Assembly (NCBI GenBank): GCA_944325865.1
Contig: CALVBS010000001.1
Location: 248,001 to 312,000, forward strand
Source: Candidatus Gastranaerophilales bacterium
GTDB lineage: Bacteria > Cyanobacteriota > Vampirovibrionia > Gastranaerophilales > Gastranaerophilaceae
Length of the DNA: 64,000 nucleotides
Direction of reading: 5' to 3'
Numbering within the stretch: position 1 is the stretch's first letter; each line of letters opens with the position of its first letter. The position numbers and the translations under genes were made by a program. This document shows positions 46,156-54,700 of the stretch, in pieces. The notes beneath the pieces were generated by a model. That model worked only from the letters and a program-made list of their open reading frames with translations. It made no database searches and was not told the DNA's origin.

Positions 46156-47685
46156 TTACTTAATCAATGAGTCACAATCCATTTCTTTTGGTTTTTCAAT
46201 GTCAAGAAGCTGCAGAACCGTAGGAGCAATATTGCATAAAGCTCCATCCTCTTTTAACTGCATATTCTCCGGTGCGTTAATAAGTACAAACGGAACTTTG
46301 TTTGTAGTATGAGCCGTCTGCGGCTTACCAGTATCAGCATTAACCATAACTTCACTGTTACCGTGATCGGCCGTTAAAAGCATTACAATATCATGTTTAA
46401 CACAGGCTTCTGCAATTTTTCCGACACATTCATCAACAACATGACAAGCCTTTGTTGCTGCATCAATAACACCGGTATGCCCAACCATATCAGGGTTTGC
46501 AAAATTAACTAAAATAAAGCCGTATTCAGGGTTATCTATTGCTTTTAACACATTTTCACATACCTCAGGAGCACTCATTTCCGGCTGCATATCGTAAGTT
46601 GCTACTTTAGGAGACGGTACAAGAACTCTGGTTTCATGAGGCTGCGGTTCATCAATACCTCCGTTAAAGAAGAATGTAACATGGGCATATTTTTCTGTTT
46701 CTGCAGTTCTAAACTGTTTAACACCGTTAGCTTCCAATACATCTCCTAAAATATTAACAAGATGTTCTTTCGGGAATGCAACAGGGAAAGTAAAGTCTTC
46801 ATTATAGCTTGTCATTGTTATATAACAAATATTTTTAAGAACTTTCTTTCTGTTGAATCCGTCAAAATTTTCAAACATAAGAGCTTTAGAGATTTCTCTT
46901 GCTCTGTCAGGTCTGTAATTGAAAAAGATTACAGCATCATTATCGTGAATTCGGCTTTCTTCACCTCCGATAACAGTAGGGAGAACAAATTCATCATTGT
47001 CGCCTCTTGCATAAGAAGCTTTTACACCATCACATGCAGTTGCAGCATGTTCACCCTCACCGAGAAGAAGTGCGTTATAACCTTTTTCAACTCTATCCCA
47101 GCGATTATCTCTGTCCATTATATAATATCTGCCGATAATTGTTGCAATAGGAGGAAGATTATATTTTTTAAGTTCATCTTCAACCTTCTCAAGGAAAGTG
47201 CAAGCACTTTGAGGAGGAGTGTCACGACCGTCAAGAAACGCGTGAACATAAACTTTTTTCAAACCCTCATCAGCTGCAAGTTTAATCAAAGCCAAAACGT
47301 GATCCAAAGAGGAGTGGACACCGCCTGTGGAAACCAGACCGAAAATATGCAGAGCAGAATCATTCTTTTTAGCGTGGTTTACAGCCATTAAGAATCTTTC
47401 ATTTTTAAAGAAAGAACCGTCTTTAATTGCTCTGTTAATTCTTGATAAATCCTGATGAACAACACGTCCGGCACCAAGATTAAGGTGACCGACTTCGCTG
47501 TTACCCATCTGGCCTTCAGGAAGTCCTACATACTGCCCATCAGCGTGAATTGTGATTGATGGATATTCTTTTTCTAACTTATCAACATGAATAGGATGGG
47601 CAAGCTTGGTTGCATCATATTCCGGATGATTTTTACTGATACCCCAGCCATCCATAATACATAAAAGAACTCTTTTGCTACTCAT
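46156..47685 (-). CDS. gpmI: 2,3-bisphosphoglycerate-independent phosphoglycerate mutase
   Basis: This glycolytic enzyme interconverts 3- and 2-phosphoglycerate with two Mn ions. From ATG 47685 it is 509 residues, the family length. CIMDGWG (D12) and GNSEVGHLNLGAG (catalytic S63) are at the N-terminus. HAFLDGRDTPP, NYRPDRARE and LLTADHGNSEVM are the remaining metal/substrate blocks. I chose 47685 because AGAGGGGAT lies just upstream; the frame remains open to 47751, but nothing there looks conserved. Confidence 0.95.
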   Translation of the reverse strand: MSSKRVLLCIMDGWGISKNHPEYDATKLAHPIHVDKLEKEYPSITIHADGQYVGLPEGQMGNSEVGHLNLGAGRVVHQDLSRINRAIKDGSFFKNERFLMAVNHAKKNDSALHIFGLVSTGGVHSSLDHVLALIKLAADEGLKKVYVHAFLDGRDTPPQSACTFLEKVEDELKKYNLPPIATIIGRYYIMDRDNRWDRVEKGYNALLLGEGEHAATACDGVKASYARGDNDEFVLPTVIGGEESRIHDNDAVIFFNYRPDRAREISKALMFENFDGFNRKKVLKNICYITMTSYNEDFTFPVAFPKEHLVNILGDVLEANGVKQFRTAETEKYAHVTFFFNGGIDEPQPHETRVLVPSPKVATYDMQPEMSAPEVCENVLKAIDNPEYGFILVNFANPDMVGHTGVIDAATKACHVVDECVGKIAEACVKHDIVMLLTADHGNSEVMVNADTGKPQTAHTTNKVPFVLINAPENMQLKEDGALCNIAPTVLQLLDIEKPKEMDCDSLIK

Positions 47686-47787
47686 ATTTATATCCCCTCT
47701 AGTTACTTTATACAATGATTGAATTTTATCAGGAACATATTTCAAATACAAGAGGTTTTTAAAGGGATATTTATATCGTAGTTTACA

Positions 47788-48627
47788 CTAAATATGCGTA
47801 ATACTGTCACACTGAAATTGCTCCTGTTTTCTCATTTTTTCGTAATCATATGTATGTAACCGATTCCAGGTGATACCGGCTCTGATAAGTTTTGCTGGAA
47901 CACCCGCAAATATACCGCCGGAACCGTCATTTATTAGTGAACCTGATGATTTTGTAAACAGAGCATTAGCACCGACAACAGAATTTTTCGGTACATGTGT
48001 ACCTTTCAAAAAGGTAGTTCTTCTTCCAAGCCAGCAATGCTCTTCAATAATAATCGGTTCAGGTTTATTTAAAACTCTTTCGTCATAATAATCAATAATA
48101 CTATGCCCGTCAGAAGGTCTTACAACTATACGTTCTGAGAACATACAATCATTACCAATGCGTACTTCAAGCCCGGGTTCATCACACAAATAAAAAAACA
48201 CATCACCCATGGTGACTTTATCACCTATAATTAATTTTGCATAAGGACTTATTCTTCCGTAAAATTTTAAATGCAGCTTGCATAATTCGCCAACTTTTAC
48301 ATAAACATTGTCTGTGCATATAATTTGTGTTTTGCTAAGAATTTTTGCAGATTCACTTATTTCAATATAGTTATTAGAACCTAAAAACTTAACATCTAAA
48401 TTAGGAAAACTTTCACAGAATTTTTTATTCCCTTGACCATCAATTACAATTATCTTGTTATTATTCTCATTTTTATTAACATCAGATATAACTATTTTAT
48501 TATTATTCATTTTACCATGAATAAATCTGTCCCTAAACTTTTTTCTCAATGACTTTAAAGGTATAAGGCAACTTAATAATTGTATAACAGATTTTTTTAA
48601 CCGTTTTTTCATTCGCATACTAAACAA
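47788..48627 (-). CDS. Left-handed beta-helix acyltransferase
   Basis: This 279-residue protein has a basic N-terminus (1-35), then irregular hexapeptide-repeat turns (YVKVGELCKLHLKFYGRISPYAKLIIGDKVTMGD, VRIGNDCMFSERIVVRPSDGH) and a C-terminal part with IIIEEHCWLGRRTTFLKGTHVPKNSVVGANALFTKS and IFAGVPAKLIRAGI. This is the pattern of O-acetyltransferases acting on surface sugars. The Asp/His pair in PSDGHS may be catalytic. TTG 48627 is the longest start; ATG 48618 or 48612 may be the true one. No glycan cluster surrounds it. Confidence 0.8.
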   Translation of the reverse strand: MFSMRMKKRLKKSVIQLLSCLIPLKSLRKKFRDRFIHGKMNNNKIVISDVNKNENNNKIIVIDGQGNKKFCESFPNLDVKFLGSNNYIEISESAKILSKTQIICTDNVYVKVGELCKLHLKFYGRISPYAKLIIGDKVTMGDVFFYLCDEPGLEVRIGNDCMFSERIVVRPSDGHSIIDYYDERVLNKPEPIIIEEHCWLGRRTTFLKGTHVPKNSVVGANALFTKSSGSLINDGSGGIFAGVPAKLIRAGITWNRLHTYDYEKMRKQEQFQCDSITHI

Positions 48628-48651
48628 AATATTGTATTATATATCAATTAT

Positions 48652-48681
48652 TTATAACTAATAGCACAATACAAGTTATAA
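48652..48681. promoter_or_regulatory. Putative operator upstream of the XRE gene
   Basis: The inverted repeat TTATAACT (48652-48659) and AGTTATAA (48674-48681), with a 14-bp spacer, lies between the acyltransferase and XRE genes. It would suit a dimeric HTH regulator acting on either gene. Confidence 0.35.
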
Positions 48682-48706
48682 GTCAATAATTATAAAATTA
48701 TAACAG

Positions 48707-48928
48707 ATGAATAAAAAAGAACTGTTAAAACGATTTGGTAAAAATGTTAAAATAGAACGCATAAAAAAAGACCTTACACAGGAACAGCTGTCAGAAATTC
48801 TTGACGTAAATCAAAACTATATAGCCTGTATTGAATGCGGACGGCAGAATATGTCTCTAGGCAAAATTCTCGAACTTGCAAATGCTCTTAATGTTGATAT
48901 TGAAACACTTTTAAAATTTAAAGATTAG
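48707..48928 (+). CDS. Small XRE-family HTH regulator
   Basis: This 73-residue protein is a single HTH domain: LLKRFGKNVKIERIKKDLTQEQLSEILDVNQNYIACIECGRQNMSLGKILELANALNVDIETLLKF. No clear ribosome site precedes ATG 48707. It is divergent from the acyltransferase gene, with the palindrome at 48652-48681 between them. Target unknown. Confidence 0.85.
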   Translation: MNKKELLKRFGKNVKIERIKKDLTQEQLSEILDVNQNYIACIECGRQNMSLGKILELANALNVDIETLLKFKD

Positions 48929-49034
48929 TTTTTAACCTTTTAAGACTATGGAACTATATGCTCTTAATAATAGATTCTTTATCTTCTGTCAGATATAGAA
49001 ACAATGAATGCTTCGTTAATAAACCCTCCGGCAC

Positions 49035-49065
49035 ATCCGTGCCACCTCCCTTAAGAAGGGAGGCG
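49035..49065. repeat. Palindromic intergenic element next to the 97-bp repeats
   Basis: CCTCCCTT and AAGGGAGG form an 8-bp hairpin, preceded by GGCAC/GTGCC. It abuts the tandem repeat array and shares its CCCTT/AAGGG theme. Confidence 0.5.
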
Positions 49066-49345
49066 GATTACTTAGCCACTTTGTTAATGGAGGGTAGGGG
49101 GAGTTTCTATATGAAAATTTCTAAATTTCTTCAGGATACAATGTTGTCAGTATAGGATGCGGATTACTTTGCCCCCTTTGTTAAAGAGGGATAGGGGTAA
49201 TCTGATATATGAAAATTCCTAAATTTCTTCAGAATATAATGTTGTCAGTATAGGAGGCAGACTACTTTGCCCCCTTTGTAAAGGGGGGCTGGGGGGATTT
49301 TCTGTATAAAATAAAAATTCTGAAACTTCTTCATGATGACAGAAG
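49061..49345. repeat. Three tandem copies of a roughly 97-bp intergenic repeat
   Basis: Unit 1 is about 49061-49156, unit 2 49157-49254 and unit 3 49255-49345 (more diverged at its end). Each begins with a GGCGGATTACTTTGCC-like block. A hairpin of CCCCCTTTGTTAAAGAGGG type follows, and units 1 and 2 then share AAATTTCTTCAG and ATGTTGTCAGTATAGG. The 476-bp gap 48929-49404 holds only these repeats. An open frame at 48958-49155 lies inside the array and looks spurious. Confidence 0.8.
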
Positions 49346-49404
49346 CTTTATTTATTCGTCTTATTGTCTTAAATTATGCCTGACAGCCTATACTATTCGC
49401 AAAC

Positions 49405-49821
49405 TTAATACAATATCTGCACATGAACAGTTCTTGTTCTGGCTTTATTATCAAAGTCAATCAGTACAATCTGCTGCCACTGCCCGAGCTGCAATGCACC
49501 ATCCAGTAATGGAACCATTGTGCTGTTTCCGATAATTGAAGCCCTGACATGTGCATAACCGTTGCCATCATGCCAGGTATCATCATGATGATAATCTTTT
49601 ACCACAGGTGCAATCTTATCCAGTGCTTCCGGTAAATCCTTCAACAACCCCGGTTCATATTCAATATTTGTTATGGAAACTGTACTTCCCGCAACATATA
49701 CATACACAACTGCATTTTGCAAAGAATGCTTGTAAACTGCATTTTGAACCTGACGGGTGATATCTTTTATCTCAGTATTACCTTTTGTGTGAACAACAAA
49801 TTTCTCATTAATCAAAGTCAT
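49405..49821 (-). CDS. yjbQ: YjbQ / UPF0047 family protein
   Basis: This 138-residue protein has the family signature in its second half: HHDDTWHDGNGYAHVRASIIGNSTMVPLLDGALQLGQWQQIVLIDFD...RTVHVQIL, with the conserved His and Asn residues. Family members have weak thiamine-phosphate synthase activity in vitro; the true role is unclear. Length is typical. It is monocistronic and flanked by the repeat array on its 3' side. Confidence 0.93.
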   Translation of the reverse strand: MTLINEKFVVHTKGNTEIKDITRQVQNAVYKHSLQNAVVYVYVAGSTVSITNIEYEPGLLKDLPEALDKIAPVVKDYHHDDTWHDGNGYAHVRASIIGNSTMVPLLDGALQLGQWQQIVLIDFDNKARTRTVHVQILY

Positions 49822-49886
49822 AACAAGAATTAAAACTCCTTATTTTTATAAAGAATATAGTACCGAAAGCCTATACAAAATTCAAG

Positions 49887-51155
49887 TTAAAAATTATACG
49901 GATCAAAACGTTTGTCCAGTTCAAAGAGTGCATCAGGAGTATATACCGGTGCCTGATGAAAATCTTTGTCACCTTTCATTTTAACCATAATCGAGAACGG
50001 ATCAAACATTCCGTCATGATAGATTCCCCATTGGTGTCCGTCTTTATCAACATCCTGCTTTGCGACACCTACAAGTTTACCGTTTTCGTAAGCATAATTA
50101 TATCGGGTTACTTTTAATGTATTGTGGCTATCATCGGTCAGTTCATCATAAATAGAAGTTTCGTAAATTTTATCCTTATGATAAAAACGTTGATATGTTC
50201 TGCCTGTACCATTGTTATAATCAACGGAAATAAGTTTCTCAACACCTTCAAAAGGAGGCTGTGTTTTATCTACTGATTGATACGAGAATGGCTTAATTTC
50301 AACTTCCGTCACAGTAAAATCATCACTTTTAATAGCTTCGCTGAATTTTACAGAAGACACAGTTTCTGAAGGAACTTCGGATTGTATTTTTTGAGAATCA
50401 TCCGTCTTAACAGCAGTATCAGTTTTTACTTCATTTTCAGGTAAAGATTCTGCTTTTACCGGTTCAGTATTTTGCGGAGCTTGAACATCTGTTTTAACAT
50501 CAGCCTGAACACTTGCCGAATCATTTTGTTCTGGTGCATTTTTTATAATGCCAGAATTGTTCTCTCCATGTTCTTCGTTCTTAATATCTTCCTGCTGTTT
50601 TGAAGCCAATTCCGTTTCAGGTTCTTTTTTTATAGTTTCCGAATTAATGTCTGTTTTCTCTGACACATTATTATCGTCAGGAATTTTAGCAGCATCTTCC
50701 GTTTGTACTTCACTTTTAGTATTCTCTTGCACCTTTGAAGGTTCATTTGTTTTTATGTCAGCTTCAACCTTCTTTGGCTCAACAACCGGTTCTGATGTAA
50801 GCGGGGTTTTATCAGCAATCTTATTTAGTTCTTTTTCCATTTCAGGAATAGGAAGTTCACCATTATCGGCTTTATCTACAGGTTTTATTACTAAATCTTT
50901 AGCTTTTTGTACAGTGTCATCAGCAGCCGTCTTTATCTTTTGAACCACAGGTTCTACAGCTTTTGCCGGTGATTTTTTACTCTTAATAATTGCAAAAGTT
51001 GCAAGTCCTATTGCGGCAAGTCCTGCAACTCCGTATCCTATAACCGATTTAGAAATCTTCTTTTTCTCTCCTGATTTTGAGCCTTCTGCATCCCGCGTAT
51101 TTTGAGTTCCCAAAAATGATTTGTACGAATAAGATTGTATTGAATTAATTTTCAT
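49887..51155 (-). CDS. Membrane-anchored hypothetical with long charged linker
   Basis: This 422-residue protein begins MKINSIQSYSYKSFLGTQN (the lineage-type leader with an aromatic-Leu-Gly element). A Lys-rich patch and one hydrophobic helix (about 38-59, VIGYGVAGLAAIGLATFAII) follow. Residues 60-285 are a low-complexity Glu/Lys/Asp/Thr/Val linker. The C-terminal domain (about 290-422) is beta-rich with repeated Tyr/Gly/Lys strands (VDYNNGTGRTYQRFYHKDKIYETSIYDE). No known family. It has the layout of a surface- or periplasm-reaching protein with a spacer. Confidence 0.6.
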   Translation of the reverse strand: MKINSIQSYSYKSFLGTQNTRDAEGSKSGEKKKISKSVIGYGVAGLAAIGLATFAIIKSKKSPAKAVEPVVQKIKTAADDTVQKAKDLVIKPVDKADNGELPIPEMEKELNKIADKTPLTSEPVVEPKKVEADIKTNEPSKVQENTKSEVQTEDAAKIPDDNNVSEKTDINSETIKKEPETELASKQQEDIKNEEHGENNSGIIKNAPEQNDSASVQADVKTDVQAPQNTEPVKAESLPENEVKTDTAVKTDDSQKIQSEVPSETVSSVKFSEAIKSDDFTVTEVEIKPFSYQSVDKTQPPFEGVEKLISVDYNNGTGRTYQRFYHKDKIYETSIYDELTDDSHNTLKVTRYNYAYENGKLVGVAKQDVDKDGHQWGIYHDGMFDPFSIMVKMKGDKDFHQAPVYTPDALFELDKRFDPYNF

Positions 51156-51215
51156 GCCGATTCATCCTTCTATGCTATCCGATATTAAAAAACACAAACA
51201 AAATATTTTTTGCCA

Positions 51216-52499
51216 TTATCCGTAAAATTCATCAGAGTAATATGCAAATTCTAAATGCCCGACAATTACGGTATCTCCATCCTTAATTCCCATAGATTTC
51301 AACTTATCAAAAACTCCCATGCCAGTGAGAATATTCTGAAACCTTATAACCTGTTCAGTATTTCTTTCATCCGTAACCTGAGCCAGTCTGCCGATTTTAC
51401 CGCCCGTAATTATATAAACATCTTTGGCAGCCTTAGTAATCTCAAATGCACTATCATCATTATTGTAAGCTCCAAAATCTTCTTCTACAACAATTTCGGA
51501 TACCGGCTTTTCAATTTCATCAACTTTTTGAGACATAAAATGTTTTAACTGTTCAACATTTTCTCCTGTTACAGCAGAAATAAGAAAAACATCCTCAGAT
51601 TTTTCTTTAAAAATATCAAATAATTCTTGTTTTTTATTATCATCAATGGCATCAATTTTATTCAGGGCAATAATTTGATAAAGATTAGCAAGTTTTTCAG
51701 AGTGCTTTTTTAACTCAAGATTAATTTTCTCATAATTATCAAGAGGATTTTCAGCTGTAGTATCAATTACGTGAACAAGGAAACGACATCTTTCGACATG
51801 TCGCAGAAAATCATGTCCTAAACCGACACCTTCAGATGCACCTTCAATAAGTCCCGGAATATCCGCAACGACATACCCGTCTCCGGAAGGTTTTCTAACA
51901 ACACCCAAATTTGGTATCAGTGTTGTAAACGGATAATCTGCAATTTTTGGTTTAGCAGAACTTATTCTGCTAATAAAAGTTGATTTCCCTGCATTAGGCA
52001 TACCCAGAAGCCCTACATCTGCAATAAGTTTCAACTCTAAAATAAGTTCTCTTTCAATAGGAGGTTCACCCGGTTCACAAAATTGAGGAGCTCTTTTTTG
52101 TGCAGTAGCAAATCTTGCATTACCTCTTCCTCCTCTGCCGCCTTTTGCAACAAGAACCTGCTGCTCATGATGAGTTAAATCAGCGATTACATTGCCGGTT
52201 TTTACATCTTTAACAACAGTTCCTACCGGAACTTTTATAAATAAATCCTTTGCCCAGCGGCCGTGGCAGTTTTTTATCCCGCCGTTTTCACCGTTTTCGG
52301 CTTTAAATACTGATTTATATTTAAAATCCATCAACGTTGACATATTTTCATCGGCGATTAAATATACATCGCCGCCCTTGCCGCCGTCACCGCCGGCCGG
52401 CCCGCCTTTATCGACATATTTTTCCCGTCTCCAGGCAACCATACCGTTGCCGCCTCTGCCGGAGACAATTCTTATTTTTGTTTTATCTAAAAATTGCAT
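51216..52499 (-). CDS. obg: GTPase Obg (CgtA)
   Basis: This 427-residue ribosome-associated GTPase has the Gly-rich Obg domain (1-158, KTKIRIVSGRGGNGMVAWRREKYVDKGGPAGGDGGKGGDV). The G domain has G1 GMPNAGKSTF, G3 DIPGLIEGA and G4 NKID. The C-terminal OCT domain (about 350-427) is also present. It helps late 50S assembly. It is divergent from tsaD across a 37-bp gap. Confidence 0.97.
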   Translation of the reverse strand: MQFLDKTKIRIVSGRGGNGMVAWRREKYVDKGGPAGGDGGKGGDVYLIADENMSTLMDFKYKSVFKAENGENGGIKNCHGRWAKDLFIKVPVGTVVKDVKTGNVIADLTHHEQQVLVAKGGRGGRGNARFATAQKRAPQFCEPGEPPIERELILELKLIADVGLLGMPNAGKSTFISRISSAKPKIADYPFTTLIPNLGVVRKPSGDGYVVADIPGLIEGASEGVGLGHDFLRHVERCRFLVHVIDTTAENPLDNYEKINLELKKHSEKLANLYQIIALNKIDAIDDNKKQELFDIFKEKSEDVFLISAVTGENVEQLKHFMSQKVDEIEKPVSEIVVEEDFGAYNNDDSAFEITKAAKDVYIITGGKIGRLAQVTDERNTEQVIRFQNILTGMGVFDKLKSMGIKDGDTVIVGHLEFAYYSDEFYG

Positions 52500-52536
52500 T
52501 TTTATCCCTAATTTTTATTTGTATTATAATATTACT

Positions 52537-53613
52537 ATGAAAAATTTAAAAAATACACTATTTTCGCATAAAGAAATAGAAATCGGTCCGGAAAGCGGAT
52601 ATGATAATTACATAATGGCTATAGAATCAAGCTGTGATGAAACAGCTTGTGCAATAGTAAAAAACGGGCGGGAAGTTATAGCAAATGTTGTAGCCTCGCA
52701 GATAAAAACTCATGCACAATTTGGCGGGGTTATTCCGGAAATTGCAGCAAGAGAACATCTTGATTCTATTAATATTGTAATTGATGAAGCTTTTAAACAG
52801 GCAAAAGACAATGCAAATATTGAACCGCATAATATTACCGCATTTGCCGGAACGGTAGGACCGGGACTGGTCGGATGTTTACTTGTGGGACTTAATGCGG
52901 CAAAGACGCTTGCCCTTGTTTATGATAAACCGTTTATCGGAGTAAATCATCTTAATGCACATCTTTGCGGGAATTATATTGATACAGAATTGAAACCGCC
53001 GTTTATGGCATTACTTGTAAGCGGAGGACACACGCAGATTATTGATGTAAAATCATACTCTGAACAGCAAATAATAGGAGAAACAATCGATGACGCCGTC
53101 GGAGAAGCCTATGATAAAGTCGCAAGGCTGATAGGTCTGCCTTATCCCGGAGGGCCTAAACTCGACAAACTGGCTCAAATAGGAAATCCTAAGGCTTATC
53201 ATCTTCCGCAGGCAAAAGTTGACGGTTTCAATTTCAGTTTCAGCGGTCTAAAAACGGCAGTATTGAGATTGGTTAAAGATTTAAAAAGGGAATATAACAC
53301 TGAAGAATTGCCTGAAAATATTGTAAATGATATTTGTGCAAGTTTTCAGGAATGCGTTTCATCCACATTATTAAAGAAATTAAAAAAGGCCGCAGACGAA
53401 AATAATTATAAACAAATTGTCATAGCCGGCGGAGTTGCGGCAAATTCGGAAATCCGCAAAAAAATATTTAACCTTGAAAATGACGGCTATAAAGTTTTTG
53501 CACCTCCTATGAAGTACTGCACCGATAATGCGGCAATGGTAGCATCCTGTGCTTATTTCAACACAAACACCTTTGATGATATAAATGTGGAAGTGTTCTC
53601 CAGAGTAAAGTAG
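52537..53613 (+). CDS. tsaD: tRNA threonylcarbamoyladenosine transferase TsaD
   Basis: TsaD catalyses the final step of t6A37 formation with TsaB and TsaE. MAIESSCDETACAIV, GGVIPEIAAREHLD (metal-binding His), LLVSGGHTQI and the C-terminal IVIAGGVAANSEIRKK and MKYCTDNAAMVA are all present. ATG 52537 gives 358 residues with a 26-residue N-terminal extension; ATG 52615 gives the usual start. A TATAAT at 52524-52529 would place the transcript start almost on ATG 52537, suggesting a leaderless mRNA. Sequence before 52537 in the same frame is antisense to obg and not part of the gene. Confidence 0.93.
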   Translation: MKNLKNTLFSHKEIEIGPESGYDNYIMAIESSCDETACAIVKNGREVIANVVASQIKTHAQFGGVIPEIAAREHLDSINIVIDEAFKQAKDNANIEPHNITAFAGTVGPGLVGCLLVGLNAAKTLALVYDKPFIGVNHLNAHLCGNYIDTELKPPFMALLVSGGHTQIIDVKSYSEQQIIGETIDDAVGEAYDKVARLIGLPYPGGPKLDKLAQIGNPKAYHLPQAKVDGFNFSFSGLKTAVLRLVKDLKREYNTEELPENIVNDICASFQECVSSTLLKKLKKAADENNYKQIVIAGGVAANSEIRKKIFNLENDGYKVFAPPMKYCTDNAAMVASCAYFNTNTFDDINVEVFSRVK

Positions 53614-53683
53614 AATTGTAAAAATTTTGTTACAAATACGCAATTATCACTATGTTCGCTCTTTAACTATTCAGGAGTAAACA

Positions 53684-54691
53684 ATGATAATAAACTTTAA
53701 CCCCGTACGATTTAATACAAATACCCGTAACATTTCAAATAATAAAGGAATTAACCCTCAAAAATCTACGAATCTTGCACCGTTAAAGCAGGACACAGTA
53801 TCATTCAGCGGGAGAATTCCAAAAGATTTGTTGGATTTATCTCCGGAAAAAATTCTTGCAGTCTGTAAAAGAGCCGTTAGAGATAATATTGTAATCGGAG
53901 AAGGTCAAGAAGCTATTGCATATAAAATACAGGATTACCCGCAATATTGTATAAGATACGAAAAAAGAAGCGGAGATACACCTGCAAACTTCGGGCTTAA
54001 CTACAAGTTAAATAAATATGACCGTGTAAACCATGTTATCCTGAAACTTGGAAAAGGGACTCAGCTTATGAAATACATCTCCGGAATTCCGTTAAAAATA
54101 ATGCTGCATCGTGATACACCGGACGGTATTCAGGTAAAAAAAGCTGTTCAGGGACTTGTGGCAAACAATTTTCCTGAAAGTTCCTTTAAAAAAGTAATTA
54201 GTCAGATAGAAGATGCAAAATCAAAAGGCATTGATTTTGACAGAAAAGGCGAAAATCTGCTTGTCGAAGCTGTTAACCAGGAAATGACCTGCATTGATTT
54301 CAGCCCGACATTTCACGATATAGAATACAACCCTATTTCATACATATATTCCGCAATGGATGTTGATGACACAGAACACGCCTCAAAAATTTTCGGAAAA
54401 CTGTGCAAAGCATATGCACAACGACTCTGTGAAGTTCCGGTCAGCAAGCTGAACCTTGACAGCCTTGATACAAACTTTTATCATAGAGGTTTTATGGATG
54501 ATGCGTTCAATTATTTCCCTAACAGAAAAGTATTAGAAGAAACTCAAAAACGGCTTGAAACTCTTATAAAGGAAAAACAAAATCCGGAAAATACCAAAGA
54601 ATATTTTGAATATCTGGTTCAGGAATTTAAAGAATTTATTGATGATAATGTTATTCCGGTAAAAAAAGAGTCATTTTTGCCATGGGAATAA
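53684..54691 (+). CDS. Putative protein-kinase-like protein with lineage-type leader
   Basis: This 335-residue protein has an N-terminal Asn/Thr-rich region (1-43) ending DTVSFSG, then a domain with kinase landmarks in order. These are a Gly-rich loop IGEGQEAIAYKI (71-82), a beta-3-like YCIRYEK (88-94), a hinge-like LMKYISGIPL (128-137), a catalytic-loop match DRKGEN (D186, N191) and a DFG-like IDFSP (D205). Spacing between D186, N191 and D205 is that of protein kinases. The beta-3 Lys appears as Arg91. It resembles minimal effector-type kinases in plan. Assignment is from motifs only. Confidence 0.6.
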   Translation: MIINFNPVRFNTNTRNISNNKGINPQKSTNLAPLKQDTVSFSGRIPKDLLDLSPEKILAVCKRAVRDNIVIGEGQEAIAYKIQDYPQYCIRYEKRSGDTPANFGLNYKLNKYDRVNHVILKLGKGTQLMKYISGIPLKIMLHRDTPDGIQVKKAVQGLVANNFPESSFKKVISQIEDAKSKGIDFDRKGENLLVEAVNQEMTCIDFSPTFHDIEYNPISYIYSAMDVDDTEHASKIFGKLCKAYAQRLCEVPVSKLNLDSLDTNFYHRGFMDDAFNYFPNRKVLEETQKRLETLIKEKQNPENTKEYFEYLVQEFKEFIDDNVIPVKKESFLPWE

Positions 54692-54700
54692 GTAGATAAA

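Noticed and set aside
46762-47391. 209-residue open frame on the plus strand
   Set aside because: Antisense to gpmI; Phe/Ser/Cys-rich shadow composition.
47686-47751. Upstream start for gpmI
   Set aside because: ATG 47685 has the ribosome site and gives the standard length; the extra residues match nothing conserved.
48958-49155. 65-residue open frame in the intergenic region
   Set aside because: It lies largely in the first 97-bp repeat unit, has no good ribosome site, and its composition follows the repeat rather than a protein.
52192-52536. Long N-terminal extension in the tsaD frame
   Set aside because: Antisense to obg, Pro/Ser-rich and not part of TsaD; the gene starts at 52537 or 52615.
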